Shown in pieces: positions 24,175-34,362 of a DNA stretch of 64,000 bases (position 1 is its first letter; each line of letters opens with the position of its first letter). This DNA is from Pelagihabitans sp965238025 (GTDB lineage Bacteria; Bacteroidota; Bacteroidia; Flavobacteriales; Flavobacteriaceae): NCBI GenBank assembly GCA_965238025.1, contig OZ250162.1, positions 558,001-622,000 of the forward strand, read 5' to 3'. Below the pieces are notes generated by a model. It was given only the letters and a program-made list of their open reading frames with translations. It ran no database searches and was not told the origin of the DNA. Made by a program: the position numbers and the translations under genes.

Positions 24175-25404
24175 ATGAAGAAAAATGCCCTGAAAATATC
24201 TATTTATATTAACTACTTTGTATTCGCGATTCTTTTAAATAGTGTTGGTATTGTCATTAAACAATCTATTGACAATTATAATGTGGCTGAAACCCAAGCC
24301 AGTATTCTAGAGGCGTTTAAAGACTTGCCCATTGCATTGATTTCATTTTTTATTGCTTCGTTTATTCCAAAGATCGGATACAAAAAAAGTATGCTACTTG
24401 CCTTGGCATTGGCTGGTATTGGTTGCCTGTATATGTACTACGGAAATTCCTTTTGGAGCGCAAAGATTCTGTTTGCCTGTATAGGTGCTTCTTTTGCTTT
24501 GATAAAGGTTTCCGTTTATTCGATCATTGGTTTGTTAACCGATTCAAAAGAAGGGCATAGTAGTCTTATGAGTTCCGTTGAAGGGGTTTTTATGTTTGGA
24601 ATAGCGTTGGCCTATTTTATTTTCCCATTTTTCTTTAGCGATACCGACCCCGATGCATGGCTTAGGGTGTATCTTTTTCTTGCCGCGTTGATTGCGCTTG
24701 CCTTTTTGCTACTCCTTTTTTCCAAAATCGAAATAGAAGTAACGCCTTCAGAAAGCTCTTTAAAAAGTGATTTTATCGCCATGATCAAGCTGATCACCCT
24801 ACCTCTTGTTGCTTTTTTTATTCTCAGCGCCTTCTTTTTTGTAATGGTAGAACAAGGTATTATGACCTGGTTGCCCACATTTAATACCAAGGTTTTGTCT
24901 CTAAACGACAAACTAAGTGTTCAAATGGCCAGTATTTTAGCAATAACTCTAGGTATAGGCCGATTGCTTGCAGGTATTCTGGTTAAAAAAATCTCATGGT
25001 TAAAACTTTTGATTATCTGTCTTGCCATATCGATGGCAATTGTTGGTTTTATTTTACCGAATGCGCTTAGTCAGAGTACAATTCAAATCAATGATATCCG
25101 TGATATCCCTATGATCGGTTTTATTTTCCCTATTATCGGATTGTTTATCGCCCCTGTATATCCGCTTATCAGTTCGGCCGTACTATCGGTATTACCAAAG
25201 AACATACATAGCTCAATGACCGGCCTTATTGTGGTTTTTTCCGCATTGGGAGGAACCCTTGGTTCCAGAATAATAGGATACTTATTTGAGCATGTTGGTG
25301 GGGGAAAGGCATTTTTTTATATGACCATACCTATGGCAATCCTAATCGCCTCCCTATTTTTCTTAAATTCATCAATTCGTAAATATGAAAATACCCACTC
25401 GTAA
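24175..25404 (+). CDS. MFS sugar transporter, probable trehalose permease
   Basis: 409 residues, twelve membrane segments in two halves of six with a charged central loop (KIEIEVTPSESSLKSDFIAM, about residues 183-202). Fits the major facilitator superfamily, with a plan like FucP/GlcP-type sugar:H+ symporters; loop 2-3 carries KIGYKKSML in place of the usual G-x-x-x-D-R-x-G-R-R. It is followed after 123 bases by a cytoplasmic trehalase, and the divergent gene is a LacI regulator, so trehalose is the natural substrate. Transport direction and substrate are inferred from neighbours. Confidence 0.85.
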   Translation: MKKNALKISIYINYFVFAILLNSVGIVIKQSIDNYNVAETQASILEAFKDLPIALISFFIASFIPKIGYKKSMLLALALAGIGCLYMYYGNSFWSAKILFACIGASFALIKVSVYSIIGLLTDSKEGHSSLMSSVEGVFMFGIALAYFIFPFFFSDTDPDAWLRVYLFLAALIALAFLLLLFSKIEIEVTPSESSLKSDFIAMIKLITLPLVAFFILSAFFFVMVEQGIMTWLPTFNTKVLSLNDKLSVQMASILAITLGIGRLLAGILVKKISWLKLLIICLAISMAIVGFILPNALSQSTIQINDIRDIPMIGFIFPIIGLFIAPVYPLISSAVLSVLPKNIHSSMTGLIVVFSALGGTLGSRIIGYLFEHVGGGKAFFYMTIPMAILIASLFFLNSSIRKYENTHS

Positions 25405-25527
25405 ATCGGTACTTATGTGCGTGTTCTTGCGACCAAAAGATACTGGAACCAGAACCTTGACCATTGATAAAAAAGGGCCAAAAGTATCTGAGTATTAAAA
25501 ACCCCAACCCGAAAATTCGTAAGTACA

Positions 25528-27042
25528 ATGCCCACACCAGATATTATTTATGAAGAACTCTTCGTTGATTTACATGAAAGTAATCTTTGGCAAGACCAAA
25601 AAACAATTGGGGATGGTATTCCCCAGGCATCATCTTCAACCATATTGGCGGCTTATCGAAGTAGTAAGGACAACCCCTCTTTTGACTTAAAAGAGTTTTT
25701 TGAAAAATACTTTAAAACAGCGCCCGACTTGGCCGCAGGGTTCAAAAGCAATACCACTAGACCTGTTAAAGAACATATTGAAAAACTATGGCCTTATCTC
25801 GAACGAAAAGCAGATTCCGGCAATACCATTGAAGGCGATTCATTAATTCCTTTACCCCATCCTTATATTGTTCCAGGCGGGCGTTTTAACGAAATATACT
25901 ATTGGGATAGTTACTTTACCATGCTTGGTTTACAACATAGCGGTCTAGTTGATCAAATTGAGGGGATGATCAAAAACTTCTCCTATCTAATTGATCGTTT
26001 TGGCTTTATCCCAAATGGTAATCGCACTTACTTTCTAGGTCGTTCCCAGCCTCCTTTTTATGCCTTAATGATTCAACTACTGGCAGAAGAAAAAGGGAAC
26101 GATGTTTTAGTGCAGTACTTGCCCCAACTAAAAAAGGAGTACGCCTTTTGGATGAAAGGCAGTCAGCAATTGGTCGACACAAAACCCTATCAAGTTTCCG
26201 AACGTGTAATTGCCTTACCAAAGGATCGGGTTCTTAATCGCTATTTTGACCTATATCCCTTACCTCGGCAAGAGAGCTATCAACATGATATCAATGATCA
26301 GAAAAAATCCGATCGGGCCGATAAGGGCAAATTCTATCTGGATATTAGAAGTGGTTGCGAATCTGGTTGGGACTTTAGTTGTAGATGGTTTGATAAAATC
26401 GATGATTTCTCTACTATAAAGGCCAGTGAGATTTTACCCATTGACCTCAACTGTCTTTTATATCAGTTGGAGAACACCATTGCCGAAGCCAGTCAATTGG
26501 CCGCGGACAAGGACGATTCTATAAAGTTTAAAAAATTGGCCCAACAACGAGCCGATGCTATCCAGTCTATCTTTTGGAACGAATCCGAGGAATTTTATTT
26601 CGATTATAATTTTGTTCAGCAACAGCAAACAGGGAGATTTACTTTAGCGGCAATGTTTCCCTTATTCTTTACTATAGCGACCAAGGAACAGGCCGCTGCA
26701 GTTGCCAAAATTATAGAAAGTCAGTTTTTGGAACAAGGTGGTCTGGTCAGCACACCTTATTTCTCGGGTCAACAATGGGACGCCCCAAATGGATGGGCCC
26801 CTCTGCAGTGGATAGCCGTTAAAGGGTTATTGAATTATGGATTCAACGACTTGGCATTTGAAATTAGAAATCGTTGGCTAAAATTAAACGACGACGTATT
26901 TAGGCGGACTGGGAAAATGATGGAAAAATATAATGTTGTGGATTCGAGTCTTCTTGCAGGTGGTGGGGAGTATAAAGGTCAGGCAGGATTTGGATGGACA
27001 AATGGTGTTTATCTTAAGTTATTGAGCATGGCAAAGAAATAA
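25528..27042 (+). CDS. treF: Trehalase (GH37), cytoplasmic TreF-like
   Basis: 504 residues. Hydrolyses trehalose to two glucose. Both trehalase signatures are present: PGGRFNEIYYWDSYF at about residues 113-127 and QQWDAPNGWAPLQWIAVKG around 410-430. The RSQPP and SGWDFSCRW segments of the (alpha/alpha)6 barrel, the latter carrying the catalytic Asp of GH37, are intact. No signal peptide (starts MPTPDIIYEELF), so it acts in the cytoplasm on sugar brought in by the upstream MFS protein. Ends before a strong bidirectional terminator. Confidence 0.95.
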   Translation: MPTPDIIYEELFVDLHESNLWQDQKTIGDGIPQASSSTILAAYRSSKDNPSFDLKEFFEKYFKTAPDLAAGFKSNTTRPVKEHIEKLWPYLERKADSGNTIEGDSLIPLPHPYIVPGGRFNEIYYWDSYFTMLGLQHSGLVDQIEGMIKNFSYLIDRFGFIPNGNRTYFLGRSQPPFYALMIQLLAEEKGNDVLVQYLPQLKKEYAFWMKGSQQLVDTKPYQVSERVIALPKDRVLNRYFDLYPLPRQESYQHDINDQKKSDRADKGKFYLDIRSGCESGWDFSCRWFDKIDDFSTIKASEILPIDLNCLLYQLENTIAEASQLAADKDDSIKFKKLAQQRADAIQSIFWNESEEFYFDYNFVQQQQTGRFTLAAMFPLFFTIATKEQAAAVAKIIESQFLEQGGLVSTPYFSGQQWDAPNGWAPLQWIAVKGLLNYGFNDLAFEIRNRWLKLNDDVFRRTGKMMEKYNVVDSSLLAGGGEYKGQAGFGWTNGVYLKLLSMAKK

Positions 27043-27110
27043 GGTGATTGTCAGGAAGGTTTTACATTGAACTCATCTTGTAAATCAAGATTCGTTTGAA
27101 ATACTTTCCA

Positions 27111-27148
27111 AAAAAACCTCCATTCAGTGTACTGAATGGAGGTTTTTT
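27111..27148. terminator. Bidirectional terminator between trehalase and the tail-specific protease
   Basis: An 18-bp perfect stem: AAAAAACCTCCATTCAGT (27111-27128), loop GT, then ACTGAATGGAGGTTTTTT (27131-27148). A and T runs at the two ends let it work on both strands for the converging genes. Confidence 0.93.
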
Positions 27149-27166
27149 ATTGAAGAATACTGTAAT

Positions 27167-29362
27167 TTATCCCTTCACACTGGCCAATTTGCCATTTTTA
27201 ATATTGTTCCCTTTTAGGTCTCGTAGTACGTTAACCGCTTCCTCAACATATACATCCTTAGCGAGGCTCTTGTGCCAACGATCTCTTTTCTCTCGCAAAA
27301 CAGAGTCTTGAGTGAATAGTTCCTGTTCGTATTGTAAGGAGGTAAAGGTCAATTTGGAATCGTAATCCTGTAATTTCTTGAAATAATCGGATTGCTCCTT
27401 GTCCTTACTTTTTTCTTCTTTATAAACCTCATAGTTTAATGATACGTTTGTCTCGTCTTGCTCAGACTTCAACCATCTGGCGTTCTCCTCAATAAGTTGT
27501 ACCTGTTTACTATTGGCCATACGTTGCTTACTATTTTCTAAGGTCTCTTCATAGTTGATATAGTTTTTCCAAGGCTCGTAATCGGCAGGCGAAATCTTGT
27601 CCCAATCCAATGGGTTGCTCTGATCACGCTCCCCAAGATCAATATAGCTATATCGGTCTGGCACGATAATGTCACTAGAGACGCCCTTTAATTGGGTAGA
27701 ACCACCATTAACCCTATAGAATTTTTGGGTCGTTAATTTCAATGCCCCTAAATCGCCATGTTCACTACTGCGCACAATATTGTTCAAGGGAATTACATTT
27801 TGAACGGTTCCCTTTCCAAAAGTCTGCTTACTCCCTATAACTATTGCCCGCTTATAATCCTGCAATGCGGCAGCCAAAATTTCCGATGCGGATGCAGAAA
27901 GTTCGTTCACGAGAACCACCAAAGGTCCGTCCCACTGAATACGCTCATCTTTATCCTCATGTACTTCTTTCTTTTTCCCTGAAGACTGCACCTGTACTAT
28001 AGGGCCATCTTTGATAAAAAGTCCTGCCATATCAACAACCGTCTTTAAGGATCCTCCGCCATTATCGCGTAAATCCAAGATTAGGCCTTCCATACCCTCT
28101 TGCTTTAATCGTTCAACTTCCTTGGCTACATCAGAAGCAGCATTTCTCTCGGTATAATCATCAAAATCAACATAAAACTTTGGTAAATGAATCAATCCAA
28201 ATTTTTCGGTTTCCTTGATAATGTTTGCCGATTTTGCAAACGACTCTTCTAACTCCACCACATCTCTTGTTAGGGAAATGATTTCGGTAGAACCATCTAT
28301 TTTACGAATGGTAAGGTCAACTATGGTACCTTCTGGGCCTTTTATCATTTTAATGGCATCGTCTAACCGCATGCCAACAATATCAACAGGGTCATCCCCT
28401 TTTTGCCCGACTTTGATAATCATATCGCCAACCTCTATCCTCGCATCGCGCCAAACAGGACCGCCAGAAATAATATCTGTTACCTTGGCACCTTCCGGTT
28501 TCTTCTGTAAGCGTGCTCCAATACCCTCAAACTTACCCGACATACTGGCATCGAACTTCTCCTTATCATCAGGGGCAAAATAATAGGTATGTGGATCAAA
28601 CTCATCAACAATTGTGTTCAAATACTGTACAAACCAGTCCTTGCGTTCAAGGTCGTCAATGAAATCGAAATACTCGTCCAACGTTTTTTTGGTGGTTTCC
28701 CTGGACTCTATTTCTGCTTCTTCGGGGGTTAGCGCCTTAATCGGTAGTTCTTCTTTTGAAACATTTTCTAGAACCGTCTCAACTTGGTCGTTTTTAAGTT
28801 GTCTAGAAACCTTCGCATCTTTCTCGCTCAAGCTAATTTTTGAGTCATAGGTGCCCATCGTAATATACTTTAACTGCTTTCTCCAACGCTCTTTTAGATC
28901 GTTGTTGGAATCGGCATAAGGAACTTCCTTATACTTTATGTCTATGGTTTCCTGTAAATTATAATCAAAAGGTTGGTCAAGCACCTCGGCATAAATTTTC
29001 TTCGCCTGGTTCATACGCAACATCAACCTGTCATATACCAAATTAAAAAATGCGATGTCCGTATTTTTTACCTGATCATCTATCTGAAACTTATACTTCT
29101 CAAATTCCTGCATGTCTTCTTGAAGGAAAAACCGCTTTGTGGGGTCCAAAATCTCGATAAAATCATTATAAACACCTACGGAAAAATCATCATTAATATC
29201 CATAGGGTCATAATGTGCCTTTTGAAGCACATAGGTTATAAGATCTAACAATAATTTATCCTTATCATCATTCTCAAAATCCTCTGAAGATTTATTGGTA
29301 AAACTGCAAGAAGCTACCGCAATCAACATTGCAAATAAGGCGTAGGCAAGATTCCTTTTCAT
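27167..29362 (-). CDS. Carboxy-terminal processing protease (Prc/Tsp, S41)
   Basis: 731 residues. Periplasmic protease that degrades or trims proteins from their C-termini. The start is a lipoprotein signal (MKRNLAYALFAMLIAVASC), so it is membrane-anchored. A long N-terminal helical domain (about 30-240) precedes a PDZ domain (about 255-340, EGIGARLQKKPEGAKVTDII), then the S41 core with the catalytic Ser in NELSASASEILAAAL and Lys in GSKQTFGKGTVQN, and the C-terminal Prc extension (about 560-731), as in E. coli Prc. A single gene converging on the trehalase operon, closed by the shared terminator. Confidence 0.94.
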   Translation of the reverse strand: MKRNLAYALFAMLIAVASCSFTNKSSEDFENDDKDKLLLDLITYVLQKAHYDPMDINDDFSVGVYNDFIEILDPTKRFFLQEDMQEFEKYKFQIDDQVKNTDIAFFNLVYDRLMLRMNQAKKIYAEVLDQPFDYNLQETIDIKYKEVPYADSNNDLKERWRKQLKYITMGTYDSKISLSEKDAKVSRQLKNDQVETVLENVSKEELPIKALTPEEAEIESRETTKKTLDEYFDFIDDLERKDWFVQYLNTIVDEFDPHTYYFAPDDKEKFDASMSGKFEGIGARLQKKPEGAKVTDIISGGPVWRDARIEVGDMIIKVGQKGDDPVDIVGMRLDDAIKMIKGPEGTIVDLTIRKIDGSTEIISLTRDVVELEESFAKSANIIKETEKFGLIHLPKFYVDFDDYTERNAASDVAKEVERLKQEGMEGLILDLRDNGGGSLKTVVDMAGLFIKDGPIVQVQSSGKKKEVHEDKDERIQWDGPLVVLVNELSASASEILAAALQDYKRAIVIGSKQTFGKGTVQNVIPLNNIVRSSEHGDLGALKLTTQKFYRVNGGSTQLKGVSSDIIVPDRYSYIDLGERDQSNPLDWDKISPADYEPWKNYINYEETLENSKQRMANSKQVQLIEENARWLKSEQDETNVSLNYEVYKEEKSKDKEQSDYFKKLQDYDSKLTFTSLQYEQELFTQDSVLREKRDRWHKSLAKDVYVEEAVNVLRDLKGNNIKNGKLASVKG

Positions 29363-29513
29363 GTAAGTAGTTGTTTTAGCGGTATAAATTTAACGTCCCG
29401 CATTCATAATAATCATCTAATTCCCTAAGATACTGAAAAAACCGTGCCATCTTAAGGTGTTACGGCGATTTATTAGTTAAAGTATCCTAAAGATCGTATC
29501 CTTTTTAAAAACG

Positions 29514-29521
29514 TATTTTTG
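29514..29521 (+). promoter_or_regulatory. Possible -7 element for surE
   Basis: TATTTTTG fits TAnnTTTG and ends 18 bases before the surE ATG at 29540. No clear TTG at the -33 spacing. Confidence 0.4.
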
Positions 29522-29539
29522 CACAGTAAATTATGCTAT

Positions 29540-30319
29540 ATGCAAAAACCTTTGATTTTGATTACCAATGATGATGGAATCACAGCCCCTGGCCTGCGAA
29601 ACTTGATTCGTTTTATGAGTGAAATAGGCGATGTGGTCGTGGTGGCTCCGGACAGTCCACAATCCGGTATGGGCCATGCCATTACCATAAACAATACGCT
29701 TCACGCCACCAAGATGACGGCTATTGAAAAAGACGGCGCTTTAGCTGAATATAGCTGTAGCGGAACACCTGCTGACTGCGTAAAATTGGGGCTTCAGGAA
29801 CTTTTGGACCGACGGCCTGCTATTTGTCTCAGTGGTATCAACCATGGCTCCAACGCCTCTATAAATGTCATTTATTCGGGTACTATGAGTGCCGCCATAG
29901 AAGCAGGTATTGAAGGCATACCCGCCATAGGATTCTCCTTATGTGACTATACTTGGCGAGCCGATTTTCTACAAGCAAAAAAATTTATTCAAAAAATCGT
30001 TCTCGAAGCACTTGAAAATGGTATTCCTCCCGGTGTAGTGCTTAATGTCAATATTCCCAAGCTCGAAGAAGACCAGATCAAAGGCATAAAAATATGTCGC
30101 CAAGCAAGGGCAAATTGGAAAGAAAAATTTGACAAACGCACCAGCCCTATGGGCAAGGACTATTATTGGCTAACGGGTGAATTTGAGCTGTTAGATAAAG
30201 GGGAGGATACCGACGAATGGGCCTTGGCAAACGGCTACATTTCGGTTGTACCCACTCAATTTGATCTTACTGCGCACCACAGCATTCAACAACTAAATAC
30301 TTGGAATTTAAATGAATAG
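29540..30319 (+). CDS. surE: 5'/3'-nucleotidase SurE
   Basis: 259 residues. Divalent-metal nucleotidase acting on nucleoside 5'- and 3'-monophosphates, linked to stationary-phase survival. The metal site starts at ILITNDDGITAPG near the N-terminus and continues with SGINHGSNAS and YSGTMSAAIEA; VLNVNIP and SVVPTQFDLTAH close the fold. I chose the ATG at 29540 (MQKPLILITNDDG); an in-frame TTG at 29519 overlaps the promoter-like box. It overlaps the next gene by 8 bases. Confidence 0.95.
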   Translation: MQKPLILITNDDGITAPGLRNLIRFMSEIGDVVVVAPDSPQSGMGHAITINNTLHATKMTAIEKDGALAEYSCSGTPADCVKLGLQELLDRRPAICLSGINHGSNASINVIYSGTMSAAIEAGIEGIPAIGFSLCDYTWRADFLQAKKFIQKIVLEALENGIPPGVVLNVNIPKLEEDQIKGIKICRQARANWKEKFDKRTSPMGKDYYWLTGEFELLDKGEDTDEWALANGYISVVPTQFDLTAHHSIQQLNTWNLNE

Positions 30320-30593
30320 AAAAGAAATCTTAATCGGCTTTGCCGTTGGTCTTATTGCCAATACTATTGGCACCCTTATATATATTGCCATATTTTCCGA
30401 TTTTGGTATTCAAGAAACTTTCGAGGCCGCCGTGGAGCAAGGCCATATAGGCAGTTTGCTCGCACTAGGGGCCATCCTTAATTTGGTTGCCTTTTTTGCT
30501 TTTTTACGAATCCGAAGAGATCAGAGGGCCAAAGGTGTTCTTATGGCTACGATTTTAACGGCATTGACCATTTTGTATTATAAAGTGTTTTAA
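30312..30593 (+). CDS. Small membrane protein between surE and lpxB
   Basis: 93 residues with three membrane segments (about 7-27, 45-64 and 74-91) and a short basic cytoplasmic loop RIRRDQRAKG. Overlaps surE by 8 bases and precedes lpxB by 93. I recognise it only as a small protein commonly seen at this place in flavobacteria; no function is assigned. Confidence 0.75.
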   Translation: MNRKEILIGFAVGLIANTIGTLIYIAIFSDFGIQETFEAAVEQGHIGSLLALGAILNLVAFFAFLRIRRDQRAKGVLMATILTALTILYYKVF

Positions 30594-30686
30594 GTACTTA
30601 CGTCGGACTGATTTCTAAGATAAAACCAACTTACTTTTATACATAGTTCGGTTTTTGAACTTGAATTTGCTCTTGAACTTTAAGAA

Positions 30687-31799
30687 ATGAAGTATTACAT
30701 CATCGCAGGGGAAGCATCGGGAGACCTACATGGGTCAAACCTTATCAAGGCCTTAAAGGCCGAAGATGCTGATGCTCATATTAGATGTTGGGGTGGTGAT
30801 CTCATGCAAGCCGCTGGTGGACATTTGGTAAAGCATTATAAAGAAATGGCCTTTATGGGGTTTTTAGAGGTTGTGTCGAACCTTAATACCATTTTCAAAA
30901 ACATTAAATTCTGCAAAAACGATATCAAGGCATTTGCGCCCGATGCCCTTATTTTTATAGACTATTCCGGTTTTAATCTGCGGATTGCGAAATGGGCCAA
31001 GAAAGAGGGCATTAAGACTAACTACTATATTTCGCCCCAGATTTGGGCTTCTCGGGAAGGTCGGATAGAAAAGATAAAAAGAGATATTGATGAGATGTTC
31101 GTCATTCTTCCTTTTGAGAAGGACTTTTATGAGAAAAAGCACCATTATCCCGTAGATTTTGTGGGCCACCCCTTGTTGGATGCCATAAAGGACCGAAGCC
31201 CGGTAAATAAAACCATCTTTAGGCAAGAAAACAATCTGGATACTGAAAAACCTATCATTGCCTTACTTCCGGGAAGCAGAAAACAAGAAGTGCAAAAGAT
31301 GCTTGCTTTAATGCTTTCCATTATCAAGGATTTTCCCGATTATGAATTCGTAATCGCTGGGGCACCAAGCTTAGATCGTGATTTTTACACTCCTTTTCTG
31401 GATAATCCGAATGTTGGTTTTGTTGCGAACCGTACCTACGACCTACTGAGCATTGCCCATGCCGCACTGGTCACCAGCGGAACGGCCACCTTGGAAACGG
31501 CCCTTCATAAAGTACCTCAAGTGGTTTGCTATCGGGCCAATTGGGTGTCGTACCAAATTGCGAAACGTATTATTACCCTCGATTATATTTCACTTGTCAA
31601 CCTGATTATGGGTAAGGAGGTCGTTAAAGAACTGATTCAAAACGACCTGACCAGCACAAATTTATCCCGTGAACTCTCCAAGATAATAGAAGGGGAAAAC
31701 CGGGGGAAACAACTGCAGGATTATGATATACTGATCGAAAAATTGGGCGGCGAAGGCGCAAGTGTTAAAGCTGCCGAATTAATCGTGCGCCACACTTAG
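30687..31799 (+). CDS. lpxB: Lipid-A-disaccharide synthase LpxB
   Basis: 370 residues, normal length. GT19 glycosyltransferase that joins UDP-diacylglucosamine and lipid X to make the lipid A disaccharide at the inner membrane. Marks: IIAGEASGDLHGSNLIKALK at the start, FIDYSGFNLRIAKWAKK, YYISPQIWASREGRIEKIKR, FVGHPLLD, LLPGSRKQEVQKML and TSGTATLETALHKVPQVVCY. It follows surE and the small membrane gene on the same strand. With lptE and lptC in the same window it completes several steps of LPS synthesis and export. Confidence 0.97.
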   Translation: MKYYIIAGEASGDLHGSNLIKALKAEDADAHIRCWGGDLMQAAGGHLVKHYKEMAFMGFLEVVSNLNTIFKNIKFCKNDIKAFAPDALIFIDYSGFNLRIAKWAKKEGIKTNYYISPQIWASREGRIEKIKRDIDEMFVILPFEKDFYEKKHHYPVDFVGHPLLDAIKDRSPVNKTIFRQENNLDTEKPIIALLPGSRKQEVQKMLALMLSIIKDFPDYEFVIAGAPSLDRDFYTPFLDNPNVGFVANRTYDLLSIAHAALVTSGTATLETALHKVPQVVCYRANWVSYQIAKRIITLDYISLVNLIMGKEVVKELIQNDLTSTNLSRELSKIIEGENRGKQLQDYDILIEKLGGEGASVKAAELIVRHT

Positions 31800-31834
31800 T
31801 TTTTATAACTTTCATCCATTCAAAATACAACCTC

Positions 31835-33691
31835 ATGAAAAACTTGTTTAGTATAATTTTAGTGGCCGCTATGGCCTTGGTCCTGATCAATTGTAAAGAA
31901 GATAGTAAAGAACTGAAGACCTTTTCCCCTGAGGAGATGGCGAGTGCTTCCAAAACCCTAAACGACTGGTTTCAACAGGAATGGGATACCGAAATAGCCT
32001 TATCCCCCATGATGCAAACCTATTTGGGCGACAAGACCGACTATGACAAATGGGACGATATGTCTAAAGCTGCCGATGAGGCAGAGCTTGAACGCGATAA
32101 AGTGCGGCTTGCCTACCTAAAAGATTCTGTTAATCCGAATGCCTTGGATGAAGCCACAAAGCTAAGTTACAAGTTGGCCGTACAACAGATGGAAGATGAA
32201 ATATCCGACTACCAATACCGCTTGTACAATTATCCGGTAAACCAGATGTTCGGTACCCATTCGCAAGTACCTTCCTTTTTAATCAATATGCACCAGATTA
32301 CTGATAAGAGTGATGCAGAGGCTTATGTTTCTAGGTTGAATGGCGTAGGTACGCTATTCGATCAAGTGATTGAGGGATTAAAAGAGCGGGAAGCTGCGGG
32401 AATCGTACCCCCTAAATTTGTATTCCCAAGGGCAGTGGAATCTTGTAAAAACATTTTATCAGGACAGCCTTTTGATAATACTGCTAAGCAAAGTGCCCTC
32501 TTGGAGGATTTTTCTGGTAAATTGGAGAAATTAGACATCACCGGAGCTGAAAAAAGTGCCTTGATCGAAAATACCAAGGCAGCCTTGGTATCATCGGTAC
32601 GGCCAGCCTATGATAAGTTGATTGCTTTTTTAGAAGATCAATCTACCAGGGCAACTGCAGATCATGGGGCATGGAAATTTCCCGATGGCGGCGACTACTT
32701 CAATAACGCCCTGGCTCGAACGACAACCACGGCCATGACTTCTGATGAGATTCATGAATTGGGTTTGTCGGAAGTAAAGCGCATTCATGCTGAAATGAAC
32801 GCCATAAAAGACAAGGTAGGTTTTAAAGGAACACTACAAGATTTCTTTAAATTCATGAAAGAAGACCCGCAGTTTTACTATCCCGATACTAAGGAAGGCC
32901 GCGAAGAATATATGAAGACGGCGACCATGCTTATAGATAGTATGAAAAGTCGGTTGGATGAACTCTTCCTCAGAAAGCCAAAAGCCGATATGATCGTAAA
33001 AGCTGTTGAGCCCTTTCGGGAAAAGTCGGCAGGAAAAGCCTTTTATCAGGCCCCTGCCCTAGATGGTTCCCGTCCAGGCACCTACTATGCCAATATGTAT
33101 GATATTATGGCGATGCCTAAGTATCAAATGGAGGCCTTGGCTTATCATGAGGGTATTCCAGGGCACCATATGGAAAGGGCCATGTCGCAGGAATTGGAAG
33201 ATATTCCCATGTTTCGGAAAATGGGTGGTTATACTGCGTATACCGAAGGATGGGGATTGTACACTGAATATATTCCCAAAGAAATGGGGTTGTATAGCGA
33301 CCCTTATTCCGATTTTGGACGATTGGCCATGGAGCTTTGGCGCGCCTGCCGTTTGGTGGTCGACACCGGAATACATGCCAAAAAATGGACCCGGGAAGAG
33401 GGTATTAAATACTATACGGACAATACCCCGAATGCGGAGAGCGATGCGGTAAAAATGGTGGAACGTCATATTGTTATGCCCTCCCAGGCCACGGCCTATA
33501 AGGTAGGAATGAACAAGATCTTGGAGCTACGTAAAAAAGCAAAGACCCAACTGGGCGATAAATTCGACGTTCGCGAATTTCATGATGTGGTCTTGGTAAA
33601 TGGTGCCGTTCCCTTGAATGTGCTGGAGGATATGGTAGATGAATGGGTTGCTAAAAAACAGAGCGATCGAGCGGAGATTTCGGATAAGTAA
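31835..33691 (+). CDS. DUF885 family lipoprotein, putative zinc metallopeptidase
   Basis: 618 residues. Starts with a lipoprotein signal (MKNLFSIILVAAMALVLINC, Cys20). The C-terminal half contains the zinc motif YHEGIPGHHMERAMSQE, where HExxxHH-type residues mark DUF885 proteins as gluzincin-like peptidases, followed by YTAYTEGWGLYTEYIPKEMG with the downstream Glu ligand. The N-terminal part is all-helical. Lipid-anchored and outside the cytoplasm, it probably trims peptides; no substrate can be read. It comes 35 bases after lpxB, so it may share that transcript. Confidence 0.88.
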   Translation: MKNLFSIILVAAMALVLINCKEDSKELKTFSPEEMASASKTLNDWFQQEWDTEIALSPMMQTYLGDKTDYDKWDDMSKAADEAELERDKVRLAYLKDSVNPNALDEATKLSYKLAVQQMEDEISDYQYRLYNYPVNQMFGTHSQVPSFLINMHQITDKSDAEAYVSRLNGVGTLFDQVIEGLKEREAAGIVPPKFVFPRAVESCKNILSGQPFDNTAKQSALLEDFSGKLEKLDITGAEKSALIENTKAALVSSVRPAYDKLIAFLEDQSTRATADHGAWKFPDGGDYFNNALARTTTTAMTSDEIHELGLSEVKRIHAEMNAIKDKVGFKGTLQDFFKFMKEDPQFYYPDTKEGREEYMKTATMLIDSMKSRLDELFLRKPKADMIVKAVEPFREKSAGKAFYQAPALDGSRPGTYYANMYDIMAMPKYQMEALAYHEGIPGHHMERAMSQELEDIPMFRKMGGYTAYTEGWGLYTEYIPKEMGLYSDPYSDFGRLAMELWRACRLVVDTGIHAKKWTREEGIKYYTDNTPNAESDAVKMVERHIVMPSQATAYKVGMNKILELRKKAKTQLGDKFDVREFHDVVLVNGAVPLNVLEDMVDEWVAKKQSDRAEISDK

Positions 33692-33760
33692 ACCAATCTG
33701 AAACAGTGGTCTTTTAGGTTCTCCTTTTAGGGTTCCTGGTCTTTTTAAAAATTAATTCTC

Positions 33761-33768
33761 TAATTTTG
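33761..33768 (+). promoter_or_regulatory. Possible -7 element for the NlpC/P60 gene
   Basis: TAATTTTG fits TAnnTTTG, 33 bases before the ATG at 33801. No TTG at the -33 spacing. Confidence 0.35.
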
Positions 33769-33800
33769 AATTGGAAGGGAACCCCAATCCCCATCTGATT

Positions 33801-34361
33801 ATGCGAAAAACCTTAGCACTTTTCTTGCTCTTTGCCATCACCAGTTGTGGTACGGTAAAAAAGAAGACCACTTACAGCAAAACCAAGACACGTACGGTTT
33901 CGGTTTCAGCAACGTCTACTCAGAGTGACAACGCCAATCCGAGGGTTTCACGGTCTGCAGCTGATAAAAATGTTAATTTTATGGCGGAAGAAATCATAAA
34001 TACTGCTTTACAATACTCCGGGGTTCGCTACAAATTTGGGGGTACCACCAAAAAGGGAATGGATTGCTCCGGTTTGCTCTATGTTGCTTTTGGAAAGCAT
34101 GATGTACAACTCCCGCGGGTTTCCTATAACATGGCTGAAAAAGGCCGTAAAATCCGCGTTAAAAATGTGGAAAAAGGGGATTTGCTATTTTTCAATACCA
34201 AGAAAAGGGGCAAGCGCATCAATCATGTAGGTATGGTGGTTGCCATCGAGAATGATGAAATCAAATTCATACATGCCTCTAGTTCCCGTGGGGTTATTGT
34301 CTCTTCCTTACGTGAGGGCTTTTGGAACCATGCCTTTATAAAGGCCACTAGGGTCTTATAG
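33801..34361 (+). CDS. NlpC/P60 family lipoprotein (C40 peptidase)
   Basis: 186 residues from the ATG at 33801 (MRKTLALFLLFAITSCG, lipid Cys16); an open extension from 33771 adds ten non-signal residues. After a basic Ser/Thr linker the NlpC/P60 domain spans about 60-185, with the catalytic Cys89 in MDCSGL, His142 in NHVGMV and His158 in FIHAS. Such enzymes cut peptide bonds in peptidoglycan stems. One base separates it from comEC, suggesting co-transcription. Confidence 0.92.
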   Translation: MRKTLALFLLFAITSCGTVKKKTTYSKTKTRTVSVSATSTQSDNANPRVSRSAADKNVNFMAEEIINTALQYSGVRYKFGGTTKKGMDCSGLLYVAFGKHDVQLPRVSYNMAEKGRKIRVKNVEKGDLLFFNTKKRGKRINHVGMVVAIENDEIKFIHASSSRGVIVSSLREGFWNHAFIKATRVL

Positions 34362-34362
34362 T

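Noticed and set aside
33063..33452. A 129-residue second frame in the DUF885 gene and a minus-strand counterpart
   Set aside because: Out-of-frame shadow of the conserved zinc-motif region; rich in Trp, Pro and Met without domain features.
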